Notes: generated from the letters alone by a model not told the origin. 5,739 nucleotides of DNA from Massiliimalia sp964370215 (GCA_964370215.1 CAYJIM010000095.1:1-5739); one strand, 5' to 3'; positions 1-5,721 are shown, numbered from the stretch's first letter. Numbers and translations: made by a program.

Positions 1-42
1 CACCATGCCACGTCGTGGACGAGGTTCCCGTGCGATGGGTGC
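1..42. other. Left flank with no recognisable gene
   Basis: This short stretch lies downstream of the stop codon of the minus-strand operon. It holds a small perfect inverted repeat, CCACG-T-CGTGG at 8-18. There is no T-tract in either orientation to make that a convincing intrinsic terminator. No coding potential is supported, and the operon's terminator probably lies beyond the window. Confidence 0.5.
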
Positions 43-1173
43 TCAGTCGGAAACGCCAGCGGACGCTGTCCGCAAGCGACAGATGTAATCATCCATCACA
101 AACCCACCGCCAATGTCGGTGACTGTTTCTTCCACAATTTCAAACCCCATTTTTTGATAAGCCGCCAAAGAATGGACATTATAGCGGTTGACGGTGAGGG
201 TGATGGCGGACTTTTCACGGTGTCTTGCCACCGATTGCAAAAAGGCAATTGCCACCTTGGCAATCCCTTTGCCTCGGCTCCCTTTTTGTAAGTAAATTTT
301 ACTCAAAAACAGGACATCCGCCTGCAATGCAAAGGAGACATACCCGACAGGGTTTCCTTCGTCACAAAGCAGATAATACTGATAGATCCCCTCTTCCACC
401 TCGCGCTGAATCGCCTCAGGCGAATGATAGGTGGCAAGCATGTACTCGACCTGTGCTTTGCCGATGATTGGGGTGTAGTGCTCTGTCCAAATCTCGTCCG
501 CCAGTGCTGTCAGGCAAGCGACCTGCTCCTTGTTTTTGACCGGCACCAGTGTGGTTTTGTAGCAAATGTCGACCCCTGCCTTACCCAGTGCTTGCCGCAG
601 AGCCGCATCGTCCCCGTCAAAGACATGCCCTTCCATTCCATTTTTTCGACTGCCCTCAATGTTTTGGGGCATATCATCGATAAAAAAGCACTCCGCCGGT
701 TGCAGTGCAAACTTTTCAAACAGCCGTTTGTAGATGGCATCTTCCGGCTTGATGACCCCTTCGAGTGCACTGATCAGTCGCCCATCCATCAGTCCGATAG
801 CAGGCACATGATGACGGTATTCCTCTTCCAAGCTGTGGGACGCGTTAGAAAGCAGGTACACCCCGTACCCCTTTTCTTTGAGTTCTTCCACCAGATAATA
901 ACTCTGATCCGACAACGTCAGGTGGTTGTACCATCCGTTCAGCATGTTGCGCAGGGGCTGTTGCAGGTGGGTAGGTAAACGAGGGGCGACAAGTTCTGCC
1001 AATTCCGCCTCCCGCAACGTCCCATAATCCAGTTGAATCCAGTCCCCTGTTTCAAACAGCTCACGCAAAATCAAGCGACGATCCTCTGCCTTGTCGACAA
1101 AGGGTTTCATGATTTCCTCTCCATCAAAATGAATCAGTACATTGCCCATATCAAAAATAACATTGCGAATCAT
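43..1173 (-). CDS. Two-domain protein: HAD-superfamily hydrolase fused to a GNAT N-acetyltransferase
   Basis: The N-terminal half (residues about 1-200) is a HAD phosphatase-like domain. It has the nucleophile motif FDMGNVL (D8), LLSNAS (S109 or N110), the motif III lysine in IKPEDAIYKR (K142) and the motif IV acidic pair FIDD (D166, D167). The FDxGN form resembles the YihX-type sugar-phosphate phosphatase branch. The C-terminal half (about 205-365) is a GNAT domain with the acetyl-CoA loop SRGKGIAK (299-306) and the typical VNRYNVHSLAAYQKMGF end (328-344). Substrates are unknown, and a cytosolic location is inferred. It is the last gene of the leftward operon. An ATG at 1179 overlaps the upstream stop as ATGA, but AGGAGG (1182-1187) lies only 2 nt from it and 8 nt from the ATG at 1173, so the latter is chosen (376 aa). 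The last residues, RTASAGVSD, are encoded largely by a repeat copy. Confidence 0.9.
   Translation of the reverse strand: MIRNVIFDMGNVLIHFDGEEIMKPFVDKAEDRRLILRELFETGDWIQLDYGTLREAELAELVAPRLPTHLQQPLRNMLNGWYNHLTLSDQSYYLVEELKEKGYGVYLLSNASHSLEEEYRHHVPAIGLMDGRLISALEGVIKPEDAIYKRLFEKFALQPAECFFIDDMPQNIEGSRKNGMEGHVFDGDDAALRQALGKAGVDICYKTTLVPVKNKEQVACLTALADEIWTEHYTPIIGKAQVEYMLATYHSPEAIQREVEEGIYQYYLLCDEGNPVGYVSFALQADVLFLSKIYLQKGSRGKGIAKVAIAFLQSVARHREKSAITLTVNRYNVHSLAAYQKMGFEIVEETVTDIGGGFVMDDYICRLRTASAGVSD
50..73. repeat. Palindromic repeat copy inside the 3' end of the HAD-GNAT gene
   Basis: This 24-base segment matches 5342-5365 at 22 of 24 positions. Both copies share GAAACGCC, GCGGA and GCTGTCCGC. It folds as GCGGAC-GCT-GTCCGC (59-73). 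On the minus strand it encodes roughly the last eight residues (RTASAGVS) of the HAD-GNAT protein, and the stop codon follows two codons later at 43-45. The right-hand copy sits in noncoding DNA, so this copy probably entered the gene's end secondarily. That direction of events is inferred. Confidence 0.8.
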
Positions 1174-1175
1174 CT

Positions 1176-1745
1176 TCATTTCCTCCTTAAATGGTCAGCC
1201 ATGACGCTGTCATACACCGCCGTGATCGGTTGAATGGTGGAAGGCAGTGCCCCTTTGGGTTGCAACTGCTTTTGGTATAATTTCAGATCGATCCATTGCC
1301 CTCTCTTAAAGCCGATTTTTTCATGCACCCCCACAGCAGCAAACCCCAGTGCTTGATGCAAACGCTCACTGCTGTCGTTTGGCAGGGCAACCCGTCCCAC
1401 TGCGCAGTGGTACCCCTGTGCAGTCAGTAGAGAAAGGAGTGCTTGATAAAGCTGTTTGCCGATCCCCTTGCCCCTTGCCGCAGGAGCAAGATAAACCGAC
1501 AGTTCACAGCTCCAGTCAAACCCCTGACGTACCCCTGCCCTACCGGCATAGGCGTATCCGACAACCACGCCTTGTTCTTCCCACACAAGATAGGGAAACT
1601 GCGGTAGCGTGCTTTGAATACGCTGTGCCATCTCCGCCACAGTCGGTGCGATTTTTTCAAAGGTCACCACCGTATCGGTGACAAAGGGGGTGTAAATGGC
1701 GGTGATTGCCGCCGCATCCTTTGGTGTTGCCAAACGAATTGCCAT
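1176..1745 (-). CDS. GNAT family N-acetyltransferase, phosphinothricin acetyltransferase-like
   Basis: The 189-residue product is a complete single-domain GNAT. It resembles the Pat/YwnH group, which acetylates the free amino group of phosphinothricin, methionine sulfone or similar small amino compounds. Visible signatures are an N-terminal IRLATPKDAAAITAIY, the segment FDWSCELSVYL (76-86) holding the conserved Glu81, the acetyl-CoA pyrophosphate loop RGKGIGKQL (91-99), and the family-typical NDSSERLHQALGF (123-135) followed by EKIGFKRGQWIDL (142-154). The roughly 30 residues after the usual family end (about 160-189) are not recognised. It is the third gene of the leftward operon, 25 nt after the membrane protein gene. 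A moderate ribosome binding site, AAAGGAA (1751-1757), lies 5 nt before the ATG. Its stop lies 2 nt before the chosen start of the next gene. The exact substrate cannot be read from sequence. Confidence 0.9.
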   Translation of the reverse strand: MAIRLATPKDAAAITAIYTPFVTDTVVTFEKIAPTVAEMAQRIQSTLPQFPYLVWEEQGVVVGYAYAGRAGVRQGFDWSCELSVYLAPAARGKGIGKQLYQALLSLLTAQGYHCAVGRVALPNDSSERLHQALGFAAVGVHEKIGFKRGQWIDLKLYQKQLQPKGALPSTIQPITAVYDSVMADHLRRK

Positions 1746-1770
1746 GATGGTTCCTTTCTATCAGTCAACT

Positions 1771-2418
1771 TCAAACCCACCCCAACAGTAGCATCCCATA
1801 TGCGACCCCTGCCAAAACAGGGAGGTGTAACAGGTACCCCAACAAGGTGTGTCGCCCCAAAAAGTTGATGGGCTTTAGGTTGATATGCAGTAATTTGTTG
1901 TCTTTTAATTTGTCGTACCACAAGCGTTGTGCCGTTCGCCCCGACCAAAACAGGAAAATCCACGGCACAAAGGCAAAGTAATCCGCCGCATGGGACTGTC
2001 CAAAGCGATCAGGGTAGCAGAGCGCAAAGAGTACGATCAATCCCACCAACAGGGGCAGTTGGGGTAGTTTTTTCACAAGGTCGTCCAACAGATAAACCGA
2101 GACGTACCCCAACGCCATAAAGGTGAGAATGCCAAACCAAACGGTTTGGTCGGGCATCAAGAGTAACGACCCGATGGTGATGACAAGGGCTGCCGACAGT
2201 ACCCGTACCCCGTGTTGCAGACGTCGCTTGGTCAAACCGGCGCTAAACCCTGCCAGTAGGATAAAGGGGCCACAGATGAAAAATTGCCACACCCGTTCGG
2301 CCTCGGTCAAGCTGACTCCACTGCCCCATAAAAACCCTGTAATGTACTGCCAGTGGTACGCCGCCATGTTCAAAAAGAGCATTCCTCGTACAAGGTCAAG
2401 CGTTTCTAACCGTCTCAT
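1771..2418 (-). CDS. DUF1624 / heparan-alpha-glucosaminide N-acetyltransferase-type integral membrane protein
   Basis: The 215-residue product is very hydrophobic, with about seven likely membrane segments near residues 9-29, 44-62, 70-88, 93-111, 119-136, 146-160 and 192-214. The N-terminus LETLDLVRGMLFLNMAAYHW (Asp8, Arg11, His22) is the hallmark opening of the DUF1624/HGSNAT catalytic family. The C-terminal FLGRHTLLGYLLHLPVL (His198) is the matching closing motif. Members are proposed to move acetyl groups from cytosolic acetyl-CoA to acceptors across the membrane, but the bacterial substrates are mostly undefined. It overlaps the upstream HD gene by ATGA (2415-2418), which suggests translational coupling. 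A weak GGAG lies 8 nt before its ATG. Length is close to that of short bacterial members, and no truncation is seen. Confidence 0.85.
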   Translation of the reverse strand: MRRLETLDLVRGMLFLNMAAYHWQYITGFLWGSGVSLTEAERVWQFFICGPFILLAGFSAGLTKRRLQHGVRVLSAALVITIGSLLLMPDQTVWFGILTFMALGYVSVYLLDDLVKKLPQLPLLVGLIVLFALCYPDRFGQSHAADYFAFVPWIFLFWSGRTAQRLWYDKLKDNKLLHINLKPINFLGRHTLLGYLLHLPVLAGVAYGMLLLGWV

Positions 2419-2999
2419 CCTCTGGACTCCAAGAAGTAGCTTGCCTCCATGTCAGCGGTGGACAGTGCAAACGAAAGTGGGAACTTTTCAAAGGCCGAAC
2501 CGACGTTGCGGATGTCCTCACTGCCTGCAAAACCCATATGATAGCGGATGGCAAACGCCTCTTCTCGGGTCAGTTTCATAAATCCACCGATGATATACAC
2601 CGATTTTTCCCCATGCCCATAGGGGAGCTGATCGTCAAAATCATAGGAGGGCACCTTTTGCCAAACACCCTGTTCGTCCTTCACATTGCGAAAGCTCTTT
2701 TTATAACAATTGACCTTACAAAGGTCGTGCAGGAGTGCCACAATGGCAATCGACTCTGCTGAAGCGGTCAGCCCATAGGTCTCTGTCACACGAGGACGAT
2801 TCATATAATCAACCAAACAGTGGTAGACGTTGAGACTATGCTCCACCAGTCCGCCGGGGTAACTGCCGTGAAAGCGTGTCGATGCAGGCGCTTCGAAAAA
2901 GTCGCTGTGGTGCGAGGTGAGGTATTCCAGCAGTTTGTCGGCACCCTCTCGCGTGATATGTTCTTGATAAATGGCGATAAACTCTTCACGATGTTCCAT
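2415..2999 (-). CDS. HD-domain metal-dependent phosphohydrolase family protein
   Basis: The 194-residue product carries a full set of candidate HD metal ligands: His54 in GGLVEHS, the diagnostic His91-Asp92 in LLHDLCK, His129 in YGHGEKS, His154 in RYHMG and Asp183 in TADMEAS. HD proteins of this size are usually phosphatases, nucleotidases or phosphodiesterases acting on nucleotides. Similar small HD proteins occur on bacterial chromosomes and in phages, and the substrate here is not known. An in-frame ATG at 3041 would add 14 residues, but it lies within a few bases of the predicted transcription start and has no ribosome binding site. The ATG at 2999 has GGAGG (3006-3010) 6 nt upstream and is preferred. 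It is the first gene of the leftward operon and overlaps the membrane protein gene by 4 nt. Confidence 0.88.
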   Translation of the reverse strand: MEHREEFIAIYQEHITREGADKLLEYLTSHHSDFFEAPASTRFHGSYPGGLVEHSLNVYHCLVDYMNRPRVTETYGLTASAESIAIVALLHDLCKVNCYKKSFRNVKDEQGVWQKVPSYDFDDQLPYGHGEKSVYIIGGFMKLTREEAFAIRYHMGFAGSEDIRNVGSAFEKFPLSFALSTADMEASYFLESRG

Positions 3000-3049
3000 T
3001 TTATTCCTCCATAGCCATGACATTTCGTTATTACTCAACAATTGGTTTT

Positions 3050-3079
3050 ATTATACCATATTCGGCGATCGTTGTACAA
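3050..3079 (-). promoter_or_regulatory. Promoter of the leftward four-gene operon
   Basis: Read on the minus strand, a perfect -10 TATAAT (3055-3050) is preceded by TGG, giving an extended -10 element. An imperfect -35 TTGTAC (3079-3074) lies 18 nt upstream. Transcription would start near 3043 and give a leader of about 44 nt before the HD gene. The -35 lies within the perfect 10-bp palindrome GTTGTACAAC (3071-3080), which could be an operator for an unidentified regulator. No LexA-type box overlaps this promoter. Confidence 0.7.
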
Positions 3080-3102
3080 CCATAATTTCATACAATTGGC
3101 AA

Positions 3103-3132
3103 TTGACAAGAACGTTTGTTCTGTGCTATACT
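3103..3132 (+). promoter_or_regulatory. Promoter of the radical SAM / DUF4130 operon
   Basis: A perfect -35 TTGACA (3103-3108) and a -10 TATACT (3127-3132) are separated by 18 nt. A TGC just before the -10 makes it an extended -10. The predicted start is near 3139, leaving a leader of about 50 nt. This strong core promoter is occupied by two LexA-like boxes, the arrangement expected of a gene that is tightly repressed until DNA damage. Confidence 0.78.
3110..3121. promoter_or_regulatory. LexA/DinR (SOS) operator, box 1
   Basis: GAAC-GTTT-GTTC matches the Gram-positive SOS box GAAC-N4-GTTC exactly in both half-sites, and the flanking bases extend the arms to AGAAC/GTTCT. It lies entirely within the spacer between the -35 and -10 of the rightward promoter, so bound repressor would exclude RNA polymerase. 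The LexA assignment rests on motif identity and on the DNA-repair character of the downstream genes. Confidence 0.82.
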
Positions 3133-3141
3133 AAGAAAAAA

Positions 3142-3153
3142 GAACGATCGTTC
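3142..3153. promoter_or_regulatory. LexA/DinR (SOS) operator, box 2
   Basis: GAAC-GATC-GTTC is a second exact GAAC-N4-GTTC box. With its flanks (3141-3154) it forms a perfect 14-bp palindrome. It begins about 3 bases after the predicted start point and lies 32 bp, close to three helical turns, from box 1. Two repressor dimers could therefore bind the same DNA face. Confidence 0.82.
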
Positions 3154-3188
3154 TCTTCATTTCTATCACAGTAAAAGAGGTGCTACGC

Positions 3189-4496
3189 GTGGAACTGATT
3201 GAAAAACTAAAAATTCTAACGGATGGGGCAAAGTACGACGTCGCCTGTACCAGTAGTGGGGTGGACAAATCCCCCGGATTAGGTGGCATGGGCAGTGCCA
3301 TCGCCGCCGGTATCTGCCACAGCTTTTCGGCAGATGGACGGTGTATTGCACTATTAAAGGTACTGTTGACCAACCACTGTATCTATGATTGTGCCTATTG
3401 TGTCAATCGCCGTAGCAACGACCGCCCGCGTGCCGCCTTCACCCCACGAGAACTTGCAGATTTAACCATCCAATTCTATCGCCGCAATTATATTGAAGGC
3501 TTATTTTTGAGCAGTGGGGTGTTCAAGAGTGCCGATGCAACGACCGAAAAGATGATCGAGACGTTGAAAATTCTGCGTGAAGAGTACCACTTTTACGGAT
3601 ATATTCACGCCAAGGCGATTCCAGGTGCCGATCCCTTACTGCTGTCACGGTTGGGGACGCTATGCGACCGTATGAGTGTCAACATCGAACTGCCGAGCGA
3701 GCAGAGTTTGGGATTACTTGCCCCCGACAAACCCAAATCCTCTATCTTAAAACCGATGGGGCTACTGCGTGACCGGATGGCAGAATCTCGTCATGCCATC
3801 ACCCGATATCGCCATGCCCCACGCTTTGCGCCGGCTGGGCAAAGCACCCAAATGATCATCGGTGCCACCCCCGACAACGACCTACAAATCCTGCGGTTGA
3901 GTGAAGGGTTATATCAAAAATATCAACTCAAACGAGTATTTTTCTCTGCTTATCTCCCCGTCAACAATGCGCCCAACCTCCCTGTCGCTGCCGATTTTAA
4001 GACACCGCTCTTGCGTGAACATCGCCTGTATCAAGCAGACTGGCTGATGCGGTTTTACGGCTTTTCGGCAGGCGAAATTGTCGACGACAACCACCCCGAC
4101 CTGCACCCATTGGTGGACCCCAAGGCAAATTGGGCGATCGCCCATCCCGAGGTATTCCCGTTGGAAGTCAACCGCGCCCCTTATGAATTGCTGTTGCGGG
4201 TACCGGGCATCGGGGTGCAAAGTGCCCGTCGCATTCTCGTCGCACGTCGCTCCACCACGTTAGACTTTGACGATTTGAAAAAAATCGGTGTGGTGCTCAA
4301 GCGTGCACAATACTTTTTACTCTGTCGAGGTAAGCGGATGTACGGATTGCAGGTGACGGAACAGAGCATTTTGCAGGGTATGATCACAGCCCAAGGCTTC
4401 TCGGTGTTGCAACAATACCAATCCGCCGATCAACTCTCGCTATTTCGTCCCACCCCAAAATTTGAAGATATGGAGCGCTTGCTCCTGCGTGCCTAA
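3189..4496 (+). CDS. Putative DNA modification/repair radical SAM protein (TIGR03916-type)
   Basis: The 435-residue product belongs to the radical SAM family conserved together with TIGR03915 proteins and linked to uracil-DNA-glycosylase-like domains. The iron-sulfur cluster motif is CIYDCAYC (Cys64, Cys68, Cys71), followed by a GLFLSSG segment (104-110) at the position of the SAM-contacting glycine-rich strand. The N-terminus has the family-typical YDVACTSSG (Cys20) and AGICHSF (Cys43). Near the C-terminus, LLRVPGIGVQSARRIL (335-350) is a helix-hairpin-helix, a sequence-independent DNA-binding motif. This suggests that a radical reaction is directed at DNA or a DNA lesion, but the chemistry is not established. 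An upstream in-frame GTG at 3180 lies inside the ribosome binding site AGAGGTG (3176-3182). The GTG at 3189, 6 nt after that site, is therefore taken as start. Two LexA-like boxes precede it. Confidence 0.9.
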   Translation: MELIEKLKILTDGAKYDVACTSSGVDKSPGLGGMGSAIAAGICHSFSADGRCIALLKVLLTNHCIYDCAYCVNRRSNDRPRAAFTPRELADLTIQFYRRNYIEGLFLSSGVFKSADATTEKMIETLKILREEYHFYGYIHAKAIPGADPLLLSRLGTLCDRMSVNIELPSEQSLGLLAPDKPKSSILKPMGLLRDRMAESRHAITRYRHAPRFAPAGQSTQMIIGATPDNDLQILRLSEGLYQKYQLKRVFFSAYLPVNNAPNLPVAADFKTPLLREHRLYQADWLMRFYGFSAGEIVDDNHPDLHPLVDPKANWAIAHPEVFPLEVNRAPYELLLRVPGIGVQSARRILVARRSTTLDFDDLKKIGVVLKRAQYFLLCRGKRMYGLQVTEQSILQGMITAQGFSVLQQYQSADQLSLFRPTPKFEDMERLLLRA

Positions 4497-4512
4497 CCAA
4501 GGCGTCTTCGAT

Positions 4513-4518
4513 AGGAGG
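4513..4518 (+). promoter_or_regulatory. Ribosome binding site fixing the DUF4130 gene start
   Basis: A perfect AGGAGG lies 6 nt before the ATG at 4525. It decides the start against an in-frame ATG at 4462, which lies inside the radical SAM gene and has no such site. Confidence 0.9.
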
Positions 4519-4524
4519 ATTTTT

Positions 4525-5280
4525 ATGCAGACCATCGGTCAATGGATCTATCATTACGACGGCAGTTTCGGCGGATTTTTGACCGCAGTCTTCACCGCCA
4601 TTGCCGACCGCCAAACAGTGGTGTCCATGGCGGTCAATCCCACCCAAGGGTCGCTCTTGCCCTGTCGTGCGATCATCACCGATCGCAGCAAGGCGGCACG
4701 GGTGTATCGCTCCCTCTCGACAAAGGTGTCAAGGGCATTTCAACAAACGGTCACCCATGCGTTTTTATGCGACCTCCCCGACAAAGAGGTGCTGTTGTTG
4801 CAACTGATTCAGCAGGGGTATCGCCACGGCGGTGTGATCCTGGATCGACTGACCGATCCCACCGTTTCTGCCATTGTCAAGGCGGTGGACGGTCTTTACA
4901 AAGAGGTGCACCGCTTTAAAATGTTTGTCCGTTTTGCCGACTATGATGGCCTCCTTGCCGCACAGATCCGCCCTGTTGGGGATCTGTTGCCCTTGCTTGT
5001 CGACCATTTCATCGAACGGTTCCCCCATGAGGCGATGCTCATTTACGATAAAACCCACCGCAAAGTCTGGTGCTATCAAGAGGGGCGATCCGAAATTGTG
5101 GCGGTAGAATCCTTCACTTTTGCCGAAAAGGATCCCACCCAACGACAGATGGAGGAATTGTGGCAGACTTTTTATGATGCAGTGGCGATTGAAGGGCGCA
5201 TCAACGAAAAGTTGCGCCAAAACCACATGCCAAAACGCTACTGGGCCGACCTTACCGAACGCATCACAAACACTCCGTGA
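4525..5280 (+). CDS. Putative DNA repair/metabolism protein, TIGR03915 / DUF4130 family
   Basis: The 251-residue product is the regular partner of the upstream radical SAM protein. Family marks are the N-terminal YDGSFGGFLTAVFTAI (11-26), HRFKMFVRF (129-137), HFIERFP (161-167) with IYDKTHRKVW (173-182), and the C-terminal LWQTFYDAVAIEGR (212-225) ending in MPKRYW (235-240). In other genomes this protein is sometimes fused to a uracil-DNA-glycosylase-like domain. Here it stops after the DUF4130 part, so no glycosylase is encoded in the window. Membrane segments and a signal peptide are absent, so it is probably cytosolic. It lies 28 nt after the radical SAM stop with no promoter between them, so it should be co-transcribed from the LexA-controlled promoter. 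Its biochemical role is unknown. A subunit or substrate-recognition role for the radical SAM enzyme is inferred only from pairing. Confidence 0.88.
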   Translation: MQTIGQWIYHYDGSFGGFLTAVFTAIADRQTVVSMAVNPTQGSLLPCRAIITDRSKAARVYRSLSTKVSRAFQQTVTHAFLCDLPDKEVLLLQLIQQGYRHGGVILDRLTDPTVSAIVKAVDGLYKEVHRFKMFVRFADYDGLLAAQIRPVGDLLPLLVDHFIERFPHEAMLIYDKTHRKVWCYQEGRSEIVAVESFTFAEKDPTQRQMEELWQTFYDAVAIEGRINEKLRQNHMPKRYWADLTERITNTP

Positions 5281-5316
5281 ATACCACCATGGCAACTGGA
5301 TGATGAATATGATGTC

Positions 5317-5341
5317 TGTAGGGGCGGGTTTTAACCCGCCC
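5317..5341. repeat. TGTAGGGGCG-type palindromic repeat unit 1
   Basis: TGTAGGGG leads into the hairpin GGGCGGGTT-TT-AACCCGCCC (5322-5341), a perfect 9-bp stem with a 2-nt loop. It lies 36 nt after the stop of the DUF4130 gene and could define or protect that mRNA's 3' end. No T-tract follows, so it is not a standard intrinsic terminator. Confidence 0.85.
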
Positions 5342-5365
5342 GAAACGCCTGCGGATGCTGTCCGC
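5342..5365. repeat. Small hairpin module shared with the left end of the window
   Basis: This is the second copy of the 24-base module seen at 50-73, with 22 of 24 identical bases. It folds as GCGGA-TGCTG-TCCGC (5351-5365). Here it is sandwiched between two TGTAGGGGCG units in noncoding DNA. Part of it, GAAATGCCTGCGGA, recurs at 5485-5498. Confidence 0.8.
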
Positions 5366-5390
5366 TGTAGGGGCGATTCACGAATCGCCC
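5366..5390. repeat. TGTAGGGGCG-type palindromic repeat unit 2
   Basis: TGTAGGGGCG leads into a perfect hairpin, GGGCGATTC-AC-GAATCGCCC (5371-5390). Its first 17 bases after the leading T recur exactly at the right edge of the window (5723-5739). The stem arms differ from unit 1 but remain fully complementary. A conserved leader with a variable, still palindromic arm is characteristic of this repeat class. Confidence 0.85.
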
Positions 5391-5429
5391 GCCAGTTTCC
5401 CGTCAAATTTTTAATGGGTGGTGAATGGC

Positions 5430-5454
5430 GGATGGGTCAAGACCCATCCCTACA
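5430..5454. repeat. TGTAGGG-type palindromic repeat unit 3, inverted orientation
   Basis: The hairpin GGATGGGTC-AA-GACCCATCC (5430-5449) is followed by CCCTACA (5448-5454), the reverse complement of TGTAGGG. This unit therefore reads on the minus strand. Paired with unit 1 or unit 2 it gives a larger element bounded by inverted TGTAGGG termini. Confidence 0.8.
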
Positions 5455-5474
5455 AACCCTCGTTTGCATTGTGC

Positions 5475-5523
5475 TGTAGGGGCGCGAAATGCCTGCGGAC
5501 AGGTGTGGAAGCCTGTCCCTACA
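5475..5523. repeat. 49-bp element with inverted TGTAGGG termini
   Basis: It begins with TGTAGGG (5475-5481) and ends with CCCTACA (5517-5523). An inner stem GGACAGG / CCTGTCC (5497-5503 and 5512-5518) makes most of its right half a hairpin. It has no coding capacity. The form suggests a very small nonautonomous mobile or rearranged palindromic element. No target-site duplication is evident. Confidence 0.75.
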
Positions 5524-5545
5524 AATGATATTTTCATTGTGTGGT

Positions 5546-5570
5546 GCGGGCGGATTCCATATCCGCCCGC
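5546..5570. repeat. GC-rich hairpin repeat, 10-bp stem
   Basis: GCGGGCGGAT-TCCAT-ATCCGCCCGC is a perfect 10-bp inverted repeat. Six A residues follow on the plus strand, so neither strand has the hairpin-then-T order of an intrinsic terminator. Its upstream flank, TTCATTGTG at 5533-5541, resembles the flanks of the TGTAGGGGCG units at 5465 and 5712, so it is probably a diverged member of the same family. Confidence 0.75.
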
Positions 5571-5721
5571 AAAAAAGCAGTTTGGTATACTCCAAACCGC
5601 TTAAACGCTGACGCATGAAAAGTGCCTATCGGCAATCAAGACCGCAGAACTCCGTCCCGCACCCTGCCCCTTTTGAAAAAGGGAACAAAACTTTTATTGT
5701 AGAATCCTGCCTTCATTGAGA
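5571..5721. other. Intergenic segment without a gene
   Basis: No supported open reading frame is seen. It contains two small inverted repeats: GTTTGG-TATACT-CCAAAC (5580-5597) and CCCTTTT-GA-AAAAGGG (5668-5683). The second is followed by an A-rich and then T-rich stretch. It could act as a weak terminator, but the stem is AT-rich and the T-tract is displaced. Nothing else is recognised. Confidence 0.5.

Noticed and set aside
424..978. Plus-strand open frame of 184 codons
   Set aside because: It is antisense to the HAD-GNAT gene, which has clear motifs throughout, and shows no recognisable domain.
3000..3041. Upstream ATG at 3041 for the HD gene, adding 14 residues
   Set aside because: It lies within a few bases of the predicted transcription start and lacks a ribosome binding site, while the ATG at 2999 has GGAGG at good spacing.
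3180..3188. Upstream GTG start for the radical SAM gene
   Set aside because: This GTG overlaps the ribosome binding site AGAGGTG that serves the GTG at 3189.
5322..5341. Intrinsic terminator after the DUF4130 gene
   Set aside because: The hairpin is strong, but GAAACG and not a T-tract follows it, and the sequence belongs to the repeat family.
4765..5406. Minus-strand open frame of 213 codons across the DUF4130 gene and the repeats
   Set aside because: It lies opposite a well-supported gene, has no ribosome binding site, and its N-terminal part (RTASAGVSGGLKPAPT-like) is only translated repeat DNA.
5120..5479. Plus-strand open frame running from the DUF4130 gene into the repeats
   Set aside because: It is an out-of-frame shadow of the DUF4130 gene extended through noncoding palindromes.
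5584..5591. Extended -10 promoter motif TGGTATACT
   Set aside because: It lies in the loop of a small inverted repeat, has no -35 at suitable distance (CCGCCC is there), and no gene follows.
5673..5705. Weak promoter-like TTGAAA with TATTGT or TAGAAT
   Set aside because: Spacing is 16 nt to a poor -10 or 21 nt to a better one, and no coding region follows within the window.
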